From: Kingdonia uniflora
Taxonomy: Eukaryota > Streptophyta > Magnoliopsida > Ranunculales > Circaeasteraceae
Direction: 5' to 3'
DNA length: 64,000 bases
NCBI GenBank assembly: GCA_014058105.1
Contig: JACGCM010002156.1
Coordinates: 868,001 to 932,000, forward strand
Below, piece by piece: positions 25,121 through 37,600 of this stretch (position 1 is the first letter of the stretch; each line of letters opens with the position of its first letter). The notes under the pieces are model-generated. The model was not told the origin of the DNA. It saw nothing but the letters and a program-made list of their open reading frames with translations, and made no database searches. The translations under genes and the position numbers were made by a program.

Positions 25121-25129
25121 CTATTTATA
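25121..25129 (-). promoter_or_regulatory. TATA box of the cysteine-rich peptide gene
   Basis: On the minus strand the sequence is TATAAATAG, 226 bp before the ATG and about 105 bp before the donor of the proposed 5' UTR intron. This fits a start of transcription near 25092. Confidence 0.6.
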
Positions 25130-25889
25130 CTTTTCACGAGGTGTTGAGAGTGGGTGTTCAGGAAGGATCTTAGATCTACGAATCTATTCGGATTCAAGTA
25201 AACGGAAATTCTTTGTTATCTTTAATGAACATGGAGTGTTGTTTCTCTTTTGGTGAATAGTAGAGATTTGGGTGGCTGTGATTCTATTCTTTTTTTTAGC
25301 TAAACTTATATGAGGGAGTTTCGACGAACTATGAAAGTGTAGGTGCAGTTTCTGCCTTGACTTTAATCAGACTAATTTGAGTACACACATGTGCTGTGTT
25401 GGGGTTGATTCATCTAGAAAAAAAATATGACATTGGTGTAAGTTGATAATATGGTGAAGACATTGAGTTGATAATATGGTAAATAAACAAGAAGAGAAAG
25501 TTTATTCACTCTTAAGTTGATTTAATTATATTACAATCAAATCGGGAACATAAGCCTAGCCCTCTTAGTACCCGATGTGGGACTAATGGAGTATATGTCA
25601 TCCCTCATGTTGATATGAACATATAATGTTCGTGTCAAGATGGATAAAAAAAAAATACAATCACTCCCTCACTGATAAAGAAATAAAGCTTCCCCTAAAG
25701 CTGATAAATGTCACACCATTCTTTTGCAGTAGTAGAAGTGTAAAACACTTCAAAGCTTCATATATCCATTGTGAAATCGGCGATATTCCAACTTGCCATT
25801 TTCCCCACAAGTACTTGTAAAATCGGCGACACCAACCGACTTGCCATGTTTTCTCACTCGAAAGTGAATATCTTGAAGAGACATAGGGC

Positions 25890-26200
25890 TAAGAGAATCA
25901 GTCGAGGAAGATGATCACTCGAGGTAATATAGTGGGGAGATAATCACTTGGGCGAGGAAAGAGAAAACCAATCAAGGAAGAGAGAAGAAAAAATTACTTG
26001 AAGAAGCTAGAATCACTCGAGGATAAAGAGAAGTTCACCCGAGGAAGAGAAAGTCACTCGAGGACTAGAAACCATAACCGTGGTAGAAGGAATTGAACAT
26101 CTTCACCTGATCCAAAGGAAGAAATCACATCTCGCGATAGGAAATAATAGAAAGATTTAAGATAATCATTAGAGAAAAAAAGAATCACTCGAGGAAATAA
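25890..26200. repeat. Degenerate minisatellite of TCACTCGAGGA-type units
   Basis: The motif TCACTCGAGGA or a close variant recurs at least seven times (near 25894, 25913, 25944, 26018, 26034, 26050 and 26184), spaced irregularly in a purine-rich AAGAGAAG background. No reading frame is conserved across it. Confidence 0.55.
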
Positions 26201-27052
26201 ACAAAAATTTCATGATCGAGGTGAAAGGTAGTGTTACAACTTTATTCAACCCAATGAGAGAAAATCGCATCTCGCGACGGGAATAAAAAAGAAAGCGCCT
26301 TTCACAAAAATAATAGAAAATAATCAAGTACTTAATCTTCTCTACGATGAGCCAAGGCATACGAGTTGACGGGGTATATGTGGGTATTACATAAGAACAT
26401 GTACAACGTGAAGATCAACCCATAATCGCACATCTCAACCATACGTTACTCATCTTATCATATATCACTAGTGATAATATTTCGCCACTAATCAAGGCCC
26501 AATAAAGCCACAATAAAGACCACACAATCTGTCCCATACCAAAGGCCTCTCTCTTTATGAAATGATCCCAATTCCAAGTTTCTCGCCAAATTTATGAATA
26601 AAAGCTGCTAAATTTTCTTCTTTCTCCAGCAATAACTATGAAGTAATCACGAAGAATCGTTCTCAAATCTTCGAAATGAAGTGAACTTAATTGGAGAGAA
26701 ACCCTTGAAGCTCGTATTAAAAACAAACATTACAAGCTCCAGAGAAAGTACGAAGAGTTTAATCCATACACCAGTTGTGATTACCGAATGAATTAGACGC
26801 ATAGAAAGACTTGTAATTGTATATGTTTTTAGTTTAATTTCGTGCGTAGAACTACTATTTTAAGAAATGTAATTGCATTTCTATTTAAATTCAAGTTATA
26901 ACCAAAATTGATCGATACAAGTACTTATATAGAGAAACAAAAGTCTTACATTACAACGTCTTCAAATAGTTTAACACAAAGTCGTACAATAAAAATATAT
27001 GTCTACAATAATACTCATCTCAAAACTATATCTACTGAGACGGACCAATATC

Positions 27053-29092
27053 CTATCCAGTATGCCGTGTCATGCTAATACTACCAGCTCTCCTGGTTCG
27101 AATGCTAGTTCCACGGGTCCCTTGCCCAGTCCTAGTGCTACTGCCATTTGGTAGTTGCACTACCTGTAAAGTTAGTGTCGTCCTCAGCTGTAAGTTTTAA
27201 AAGTGACAAAGAAAATTTATTTAGATTTCGACAAAATAAATATGACCTTAAAAAGTATAAATAAATAAATAAATTTCTTACATGCAGATATAGTTACCCG
27301 TTGATAATGTCATAACCCCTCGTCAGTTTAGCAACCTGATCAGTCATCGATGTGATCATCTGCTCATCCCGCGTAGACTCTGTAAGGGCGATTTGCCGCA
27401 TACCCAGACTCAGGTTCTACAACTCCTTTGAGTGGTAGGAAAAAGGCATGGGTGACAGCTTTCTCAAGCGGTGGATGGGGATCATCTAACGCTTCCTTGT
27501 CTACTCTACATTCTACCACGGGTCTGGCTCCATCTTCGTACCGGGTATACTGAAGTCCTGGGACAAGCTATGCACCTCTGTTGACGTAACCACAATGGGT
27601 GCAATACCAGACCTGAGTGCACTGACCCCAAACAGATCTATGTTCTCCATCCTCTGTAAATATGTTAACAGGTGGCCAACCTCATACGTTTGGCTTCACC
27701 AGTAGTCGACGTAAGTCATCCTCGACTCGTCCATCACAAACTCGCTACAACCAACGAAGCCGGACTATCTCAAAGCTCTAAATTAGCTGGACTAAGATGT
27801 GGCAACATGTTGGACGGAGGGTCCATCGGAATACCCGCATAGCCAGTCAACTGCCTCCAACATCTATCCCCCAAGTATTACTCGTAGTTTTCATTTGGGA
27901 CTTGAAGTGACATCCTCTTTAAGGATAACTTTGAAGTGATATGTACATCATCTAACTCTAAAGCTGCAGATGTATCCTAAGGACGCCAGTTAATAAAAGT
28001 AATAGTCTGGTGGTTAATGAGGTATCTGGCTATAGTATACAAGTTCCCTGCCTGGTCATTTGTTTTCATTCTGTTCCCCTTCTCCCATACTTTGAGGCCA
28101 GGATACGACATCATCTTCAACGCATTACTGACAATGGGGTGACTAATCCTATAATACTCGTAGAACCAATTCTGCATTTGGAAATAATTATAAATTCAAT
28201 TTAAGACGTTTATTGCAATATATTTGATTTGTGTAATTGAAAAAGTGTTAGTGTACCTTAATAAGTTGCGAAAATCCAGTGATGACACCCCTAGTCGTGA
28301 CTGCGGTAACCAAGTCATGGTACAGAGAAGCAAGAATAGCGGAACCCCAGTCATATGAGGGAGCTTCGCCCAAATCGGCCACGATCTCGAGATATCCAAG
28401 CGGGACAGTGTTGTTGCCGTTTGGAACCATATATGTCCCATCATGAAAAGTATAAAAACACGAGCCACCGTAATGTCATTAGACCAATCATCTGTGATGG
28501 TCAAGTACTTCCTTAGATGTGCAATACTGACGTGCCCACTCTTTGTATTATTGGGTGTAATGTGGGAGAGTAATATCATCGCCTCGGATATAACAATGGT
28601 GTAGAATTTTTATCGATAGGCAATGATGTAAGCATTGTGAAATCCAATGGAGTGATTCTTATCTCTACACATGCACTGGAAGATAAAAATGTGAGTTGTC
28701 GGCCACCAACGCTCTGTTAGCGCCTAAATTAGCCGATTATCGGAATTACTCAATTTGATATCCATGAACTTCCCAAATATCTTAACCACATGATCTCTTA
28801 TTGTCGAAATTTTGGAAATCTTGTTCCAAAATTTATAACTATAGTGAATGTGCCGTGTGGACGCATCGAATTACGATTTTGTTCTTGAGCATTTTGTCAA
28901 ACACTTGATTAACGAAAAATAACAAAGTAACTATTAAACAAAAACTTATTGTGAGATCCTTGCTAGTATGAAATATATGTTTCACGCCGTCTGGGATAGC
29001 TGTAATAAACCACATGTGTGGAATATCATCTACAGTTGTGTCTGACGTGTGGGCTAGCAGTCAGAGCCCACACTCCACTGTTGGAGATGCTA
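27053..29092 (-). pseudogene. Element carrying a decayed plant mobile domain (PMD) gene, copy 1
   Basis: Read on the minus strand, the end at 29092 is TAGCATCTCCAACAGTGG bordered by TAA, like the Harbinger-type ends elsewhere in this window. About 80 bases inside, coding similarity to copy 2 (62711-64000) begins and continues to a stop at 27053, including DNRLI, ERWWPTTHIF, YLTITDD, VFILFMMGHIWFQ, YDWGSAILASLYHDL and WFYEYYRISHPIVSNALK. PMD proteins are common in plant transposons and in a few host genes (MAIN/MAIL). This copy is broken: TAG at 28726-28724 replaces a Gln codon of copy 2, and a one-base deletion near 28415 shifts frame. The N-terminal piece present in copy 2 is missing. The far element end was not found. 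Confidence 0.75.
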
Positions 29093-31601
29093 TTAGTGGT
29101 GTGATATTGAATGGTCTTAAAACTCTTAAGATCCTAACAAAAAAGCTCAAAACTTATTAACCATAATTTAAATGATAGGGGATGGATAGTAGTGAGATCT
29201 GGCATAATCTACTAGATGGACACTGTTCACTGTTCACAATTAATAGTAACCACATGAAGAAAAAAAAATTATTACAATTTATTGTGCTAAACATCAAAAT
29301 ACCAAAAATATCATCGATATCCAATTTTTTTTTAAGGATTAAAATATTGAGTGACAAAAATATCGTGATGAAATCAAAATACCATGATAAAATCATAATG
29401 GTGAAGGGTCTATAAATACTCTTAGTTCGATAGTTTGATCTATAATTACAACCAAGCATCAATATATAGGTAGGGAACATAGTCTAGCCCTCTTAATACC
29501 ACATGTGGGACTAATAGGTTATATGATGGCATATACTCCAACAGAGAAAACTAGAGACGATTCACCTCGCTCTCAAACCAAGTCGTGAAGACACGTCAGT
29601 CTGGCAATGATGGCTAACCCACCCTGGGTCTGTCCAGAAATCGATAATTAACTCCTATAGATTGTCTGTGAATATCTTTCAGTAAAAACAATGCATATTC
29701 ATAATAATTTTGTTATAGAAGTGTTGAAAGGGGTGGTTTCACTGGTTTGGATAAAGCTGTAGGGGTTGTTTCTTTGTGGTTGAAATGCTACTCTGGCTTT
29801 GTTCAAACTCAGTTAAGAAATTTGTTTCGCTTAGCCAACTTTGATAAGATTAGCATTTTAGACCAACAATGGAGATGTAGGAAAACTTTATGCTTAAAAT
29901 ATTCCTTATTAGTTATTATTAGTACAGTCATTATAGCATCATAAACCCGTGATGCTATAGTTGTTCATGTTTTTCAATAGTGATTTATTTCGACCGACAA
30001 CAAAAACCTAGATGTCAACTTCCACAAAAATGATGATAACATTTTCAGTCTGCCATTATTTCCAAACTGTGAAGTTTATTACGGTCAATTTCCAAAGACT
30101 GAGAGAAACTTTGATGTCGCTTTTAGCAAATAACGAAAACTTGGACATCACTTCTGGAAGAATACACAGAACAGGAGAAACAAAATATCAGAAGTTGGAT
30201 CTCTATTTTTGTCGACGAATATCCTCTACGGCAGACAGCGAAGTAAGGCCAATAAAAATTATCATAGAAAAGGATACTTACAGCATTCTCATTCAAAAAC
30301 AGTAATACTATGACATGTCTGAAATAAACTTCATAACAGCCGGGGACTTCCTATCAGAGGACAACTCAGAGGGAGTTTTTCTGTTCATTATATGTAACAT
30401 AGTGTACTACTATTATCGACAAATCTTTCGATAAAAAATCACACGAATGCAGAAACAAAAACTTAAGGCACAGATTAGAAAGCTCGTACATGTACATACA
30501 AGTAAAAGAAGCTGTACACTTTCAATTTACTTTGATAAATAAATTTGATCATTGTGTGTAATACATTCATAGCTAATGAAAACAAACACACCAAAACACC
30601 CATTCGCTATTTACAACCTAACTAGTAAGCATTTAATATTTACAAATATTTACTTCTTTTCTAGCAATCAATGAATCTATCCAACTAACTGCACACCTGC
30701 ATACGAAAAGTATGAACTTATTAAACATGTTGGACTCTATGTATATCATCAGTACAAAAAAATACGGAATTAAATGTCTAAATTATCAACCGATTATCTC
30801 AAGGTTTGACATGGACTGTCTGCCGGAGTAGCTCTATGTGGATGTTGTTTAATTTAGTTAAGTTGGGAAAACACTTAACTTTTACTCCGATAGAGCCAAG
30901 CCAAACCACTCTAATAAGAAACAGTTAACTTTTTACAGAAAAAATGGATCCTAGACTCCAGGACGTGAATCTTGTCCAACTTGAAGGGCAAACAGAGGCC
31001 ATGCCAGCCCAATATAAGTACTAGCTCCATATATTTCAGGAAGCCTAATAGCAGGCTGATATGGAGAATGGAGTTCAGTCGGCCCTATATAGGCATATTA
31101 TTTTCCAGGGCAATTTGATGCATCACGTCAGTCAAGTATCTGATGAGACATAAGGATAATAGATTCTATCAGGCATGGGAGTTATTTTCGGCAGGACCTA
31201 GATTATAAGCATGGTCAGCACAACGCCAACATAAACAGCCAATTTAAAGTGGTTGTTGTCACCGTAATAGCACACTTAGTGTAGTTAATTAACCAAGTGC
31301 GTGCCTATTGTGACTTTCTGCTGACCGGGCTTGCTTGAGAATAATCTCATTGCTGCCGAAAATAGCTCCCTAATATTATCTACTTTGAGATTATGTTCAC
31401 ATAATAGCTTTACTTACATATACAAGATGTCTGATGCAATAATCAGGAGTGATGTCCGAATCCTTGCTTTTATATACAACTGCTCTAAAACTATGTACAT
31501 TAGAACAAAGTTAAAACATTAGTTACAATCAATATAATGACGTAGATGTTAGATACAGTAGTAGATAAAGTCGTTGTTCTTAGAGAGAGAGAGAGTCACC
31601 A
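29093..31601. other. Intergenic, no gene recognised
   Basis: The segment 29470-29545 ends CATATACTCCAACA, like the 3' end of a copia LTR, and shares about 45 bp with 25560-25610. The rest, to the ATG2 stop codon at 31602, contains no frame I can assign. Confidence 0.4.
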
Positions 31602-34600
31602 TTAGCTACGTCCCTGAGGTTGAGAGGGACCCAAATATTTATCCATTGATTCTTTCTTGTGTTCAGGATCCAAGCTGTACAAGAAAATTCCTAACCGTCA
31701 TAAGAAATTATTCATTTAAAGACAAGGATGGAACACGTGTGTTAGAAGAATGATATCTGACCTATTTCTAACTCCAAGAAGAGCACAATGCACCGCACGC
31801 ATGGCAGCAGAGGCAGGTGCTATGGCTGCTGCAGGAGCTGCACAGACAACACTTGCTAATGCAGATCCTGCACCCCCACCACGTTGATATGTTTTCAAGG
31901 GTGTTCCGACCAGAGCTGAAGCTGTTTTACCCAAGCCATCACTAAGACTCTCATAAGCCTGTAAAGAATAAACAGTAGGATTATGAGCCTCATTAAGTTG
32001 TCTTAGTTATTTATAAAGTTGATAGTCGAATAATTTCTCTATTGAAAAAATGTAACAAGTCTTGTAGGGAAGATAATAACCCATGAAGTGTATCGGGTCA
32101 AGGGAAGCCCAAGTCCTATAGATAAAAAAAACAGTAATCATTCATGCCTAAGTTATTCACTTTGTTTCTTATGCAGAGTAGTCATTATATTGAACCAACG
32201 GGGGTTGGTGTAGCAGTTTGGACCATGCCTCAAGAACCAAAGGTCCTGAATTCGACTCCACCCGCCAGGATAAAGCCTGACATACCGGCATGTGTATCTT
32301 CGGGGATTTCATGTGCCTCAGAAATTAGTCTGGGATATGCTGATAAATTGTGAACCTGGATCACCCTTGAGAGCAAAACAAATACTACATTAAAGAAAAA
32401 GGTAATAACTACCGTGTTTCGGTGCTTGAGTTCCCTATGCATCACAATGCATAATTATGCCAAAATATCAATATGATTTGCTTGGTGTAAGCATCACCAA
32501 TAATATATAAAAAGAAAGAAAGTTGCAGGTTTAGTCTGCTATCCAGGCTATATGAGATTTATTAGAGTGTATCATGCGAGCGTGACAAGGGCATATGGAG
32601 ATGATTGAAGGGATGAAGTTTGCACTCAAAGCTTTTTCAAAAGAAATTATTAGGTTTTAAATTCCACTTCTCAGAGCAGTTTATGACAGGGACTCACTTT
32701 AAAAATTTGGTTTTCAATTGGGTAGGCGTGCTTGAAAGTGCATGTACGTCAGGTTTTCATTCTTCATGAGAACCACTTCACCTGTTCGACATTGGTTGTC
32801 GCTTTTCCAACAATAATTTGTTTCCCAGAGATTTTTTTGCAAGGACGTTTATAAATGAAGGAAAGTGTTGAAGTAGAATGTAAGAATAAAAGAGACTTGC
32901 AGGTTGAGCTACCCACAGCCTAGCACATATAAAATACAAGGAGTGCTTAATGCAGTTGAAATCTCCAAGAGAGAACATACTGTTAGGTTACGGCTCAAAA
33001 ACAGAATAAGAATAAGTCGTTCGAACGAGACATAAAGTCGTTCGAACGAAAAACGCTCTGTTTGTTTTGTTTAAGTTTGTTATGAAGGGGATTTATTCCA
33101 AAGTGATGGTTTATCTCGTGATACGTACTTCGTTGATGACCTAATAGAAAGTCTATAAATATAGAGTGTGAGTTCAAAGCCTCTATACAGTGTGAGTTAA
33201 AAAGCCTCTGTGAGTGAAACTTGAAATCTAGTAGAGATGTAGCCTCAGTGGTAGACCTTGTAAAGAGTTGGCCTTTACAAGGAAGAAGGTGGAGGGTGTT
33301 GTTCTCTTGGGATTTGATGGTGAGAGGGGAAGTAGCTCTTGGTTGCTAAGAAGAGAAATCAAGGTAGAGAGAAGATTAAAGGGTTTCAAGAAGAAGGTAT
33401 GCAACATGGTCTTTGTTGAGGTAATCTTCGATGTTCTTGATGGATCTCTTATGTTTTTTTTATCTCTTGTAAATCTATGTGAGGATTATTGCGAGATTAG
33501 GGATTTCCATGTTTGTTGGAATCTCTTGAGGGCTTGTAATTGAACTTGGATACATAGTGGATTTCTAACTTGGTGGTGGGGGAGTAGCCTTAGAGCGAAC
33601 CTCTGGTAAATATTGTGTTTTGTGCGCATGAATTATTGTTTCTAATATCTTAGTTGATTATTTGTATGGCATGAGGATAATGGATAAAACCAAATTGCGC
33701 GAGGGTGATGTATTCCGCACGTTCACCCCCAACACATACAAAGTCCATTAATATTTTTTCTTACTAATGAGCCACAGTAAGCACACCTATCAATGGAACT
33801 AAAATAATTGTAGAAATGAGTTTAAATAGAGGAACAATCAGTAGACAAACGAACCCAGGGGAGGGGATAGAAGGTTGGGTTCTGGTTGGTAGCAAAAGAA
33901 ATGTCAGGCACGCTAATAGAGAACTCTCAGTAGATGGAATATGACTCAACTAACGGCCCCCTAATAATGGCTAAGATTGGATGATCACAACGGTGCTTGG
34001 ACAACAGTTGATTTTACCACAATGATGAGTATAAAATAAAAAGGCAGCTAGGTCAAAATATTGGACAGAACTCACAGAATTGAAATTAGCATAAGCAGGT
34101 GTGGATTGTAAAAAAGAGAATAATTTATCTTCTCAAGTTGAAGGAATCAATGTCAAAGTGCATGCTTTCAATATGACGATTTAGCATACTTGAAGGACTA
34201 CCATCTAAAACATTCACTTAATTTTACATAATAGGGAATTAAAGCACAAATCAGAAACGAATACCTGTTGGATCCCTTGCTGTGCATCTTTAGGCTGATT
34301 TAATCTCACACTTGTTTTTGTTTTGCTTCTCATGGACAACGGTACTGCAGGTGGAATGCTAGTAACTATATATTCTGTTTGGAGTAGGATGTCATGAGCC
34401 CCAGCTGCCAAATGTACTCCTAGTCCAACAGCTTCAAGGGATATACTTCTAAGAAATGCAATTGCACCTGGTAGAAATACAGTAGTACAGTTCAACTTTT
34501 CAAATAAAATATAGGAGAAAGCCATCATGTGCAAGGCATACAGGGAGCTCATGGATCAGTTGTTTATTTAAGAATGACTCTCCAAAGTGTGGTTCTCTGT

Positions 34601-37600
34601 GTCCATTTTCCTTTTGTTGCGCTCTTTGTTTTTATTTTTACTTCTCTCGTTTCCATTTCAATAAAAATGAACATTAAAAAAAGGTGGCTAACAGGAAACA
34701 AGGCAAGTTTATACACTTTCACAATCAATTTTTTTCTCTCTTATGGATTTTTTCCTCTTTTTAGGTATGTACTTTAGATCAAAGCAAATATGCCATATTC
34801 TATAATCATAAATCCTAAACTACTCTGCTCTATTTTCAGTTTGAGTATCACACACTTCTACAGCATCACATAAGAACATGTATAGTTTTTAGAAGCAAGA
34901 AAGATTCTTCACGAAGTAATGATCTCTTAGTAATCAACATTCTATAGTTCTATGAAAAGGAGTAAAAACAATTAGAAGCTCAAATTTTGCACAATAAATA
35001 ACAAAATATCAAATAAAACCACTCAATGCAGTACGTTGGTAAGTACCTCTTTGGACCCCCTTAAGTAATTTATGATCCTTTCTGTAGTTCTTCACAGGCA
35101 AAGAGAGTAGCTTAGCAGCACCAGAACCAACACTAATTAATGACCGAACCGGAGGAAGGCCTTTCAAAAATTTATGAATCTGTATCATAGATTGGTTGAA
35201 TCATAAGCATCAATTGCAATAACACAATAAAAAGCATTTTCAAGTGGATAAGTTCTGAATGAAACCTGGTTTTGTGAAATATCTTCCAACCATTCTCCCA
35301 ATATTGATTCACAAACGCTGCTCCAGCCGTATATGCCAACAGCATGAACATGTTTGAGTTGTAATTCAATCCCCTGCAACAAAAATTGTCTAGCCACTAT
35401 CACATCTCTTCATTTTCAGGTGTAAAATAATAAACATAATTATTATCAATAATTCCAAGCTAAGCAAGCTGATATTGTCCTAAAATATTTATGGGATGAA
35501 AGAATCCCAAGTAGCTACGCCTCCCTATTCAGAGGTACAAGCTTTAAAGAGTTTGCTTCATCATGTCGGTGATGATCAGAAACAAGTAGCAGGTAAGAAA
35601 GCAATAGAAGCACTTCCAAAACTTCCATAGTGAAAGACGGGTGGAGATCTCAAGAAACCGAACAGGGGAGCTCCTAAAATAACTAAGAAATATTGTTCAC
35701 GACATTCACACACTATTTTTAGAAAAATATTAGCCAAGTAACCAGCATGTGTAATTAACTAAAACAATAGATACAGTTACATTGCGCACAATCAAATTAT
35801 TGAATTAAATGAAAATGCTATATAAATGGATATACATGTACATCTTTTCCTACTGTTAAAAATTCCGATGAATGACCAATTTACCTTCCAGGCGACTAGG
35901 TTAACCAGATGTACATAATTTCCTCCTCGTAATGCGGTGAGATCAACATGGCGGGGACTATAGTCTACCCGAATAACAACAGGCCATATATCAAATTTCT
36001 GGAGGAAAAGAAATGATAGTGTGAGTTCCAGATACTAGAGAGAAAAAGGACAAAAGTACCAAGTAAATGATGTCACATAATCCTACAATATCTTCATATC
36101 ACAGTTTACTCCTGGAAACTTACAGTGGCATTTATACGCAGATGAAAACATGACACCAATATATGGTAATTAATGGGCATGCAATAAACACAGTAAAATT
36201 CATCTTGACATTGTAAGATGAATGCAAAGACTCTCACTCTAACAACTATCATGTAAGAAAATGATTACATACGAGAAGTGGGACAGTAAGAGAAATGCAA
36301 CTTCATGATTGTGGGAACAGACTGGAAACTCCTACTAATTAAGAGAGCAGATTTTTTTAAGGGGAAGCAAGAGAACGCACTAAATCAAATGATTCCATTA
36401 TCAGAATAAGTAGTTGAACGTCCCCTGAGACATAAGAAAAAACAGATCTCCTGGCTTTTGCTGCCGCCAATATACCGAACTTGTGTTTATTATCTCTATT
36501 CTGAAGACTCTTTGACTGTGACCGGTAAAAAATTTCAGTCGTTGCCTCTCTAGAGACATGCAATATCTAACCCAGTAACACATAACAGCAGAGAGGTAAG
36601 AAACAACAAACATAGTTAAGAATGCTTGCCTGAAAAAAAGGAAGCAAAGCTTCCTCGGCAATAGGATGTCCACCAATATCGCTAACCTTCAACGATGACA
36701 AGCTTGACTCATCTAAATCATGAGATAGACTTGGTGACTGATCGACTGAGGAATCGCTACCCACAAAAAAACTGATAAGAAAATCAAGTTGACCTTGATC
36801 GAGATGCAATAGCATGGGAAGAAATGCAAGGCGCAACCTGGAAATAGGGATATGAAAAAGAGACAAAAGATGCGCATCAGTTCCTTCAATTTCAGTGTCT
36901 GTGATTCAATGCAATGGAAATGAAGATAAAATCGCTGATATACGTGCAATTCTATGTAACACTAAAATGAGGACAGGTGTTGTGGTGTCCCCTACGGCAT
37001 GCAGCCCTGAACCCGGCAGCTTCATACCCAAAATACGTAGACGGCCTTTTAATTTACATTTTAATTTCAAAAAGTGTGTTACACAGACTTGGCTGACACT
37101 GTATAGTGTATAGTACTGTAGCTAATAAACTAGGTCTGGTTGGTGGCTTTAGCATACAAAAAGTGGTCCTTCTTCCACCTTATGTCTCTCTATTCACTTT
37201 TGGTTGTTGAGTTCAACACCTTATATGTTGTTAGAGTTATTGACAATATTTGTTATAGGAGAGAAACTCTTTCGTTATTTGACGCTATCTTCAAAAGGGA
37301 AATCAAAGTGCGAACGAGGTAGGAAAAGTTGACCTGTCCTCACAGCTTTCTACTATAGTAGCATTAGCGGAAGATATACGTTTTCTTGGATCAATGTGTT
37401 TTTTTTGGTCTCGGTCTCAATCAGATCTCTTTGTAAGGGATCCAGTGGCAGTGGCCGATTGAGTAAAGGCCAACGTGAGGAAGTTCGGTGGGAAGCCAAA
37501 GGCACATGAAAAAATAAAGATCTCAGGTTAGGTCAGGACAGGCAAACGCGAGCATGAGCCAGCTACCCTCCCTCTCTTCAGAGTTCTAGCCATGGTTCAC

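Larger units (their letters stand above)
24896..27052. other. Intergenic, repeat-rich
   Basis: This holds the promoter of the peptide gene, then a stretch at 25560-25610 homologous to 29480-29520 (both with CTAGCCCTCTTA and ATGTGGGACTAAT), an imperfect duplication around AAATCGGCGA at 25776 and 25820, and the degenerate TCACTCGAGGA repeats listed separately. No host gene is seen. Confidence 0.4.

Noticed and set aside
33268..33543. 91-codon plus-strand frame
   Set aside because: It lies inside the solo LTR downstream of its TATA box; LTR leaders often contain spurious frames, and no domain is visible.
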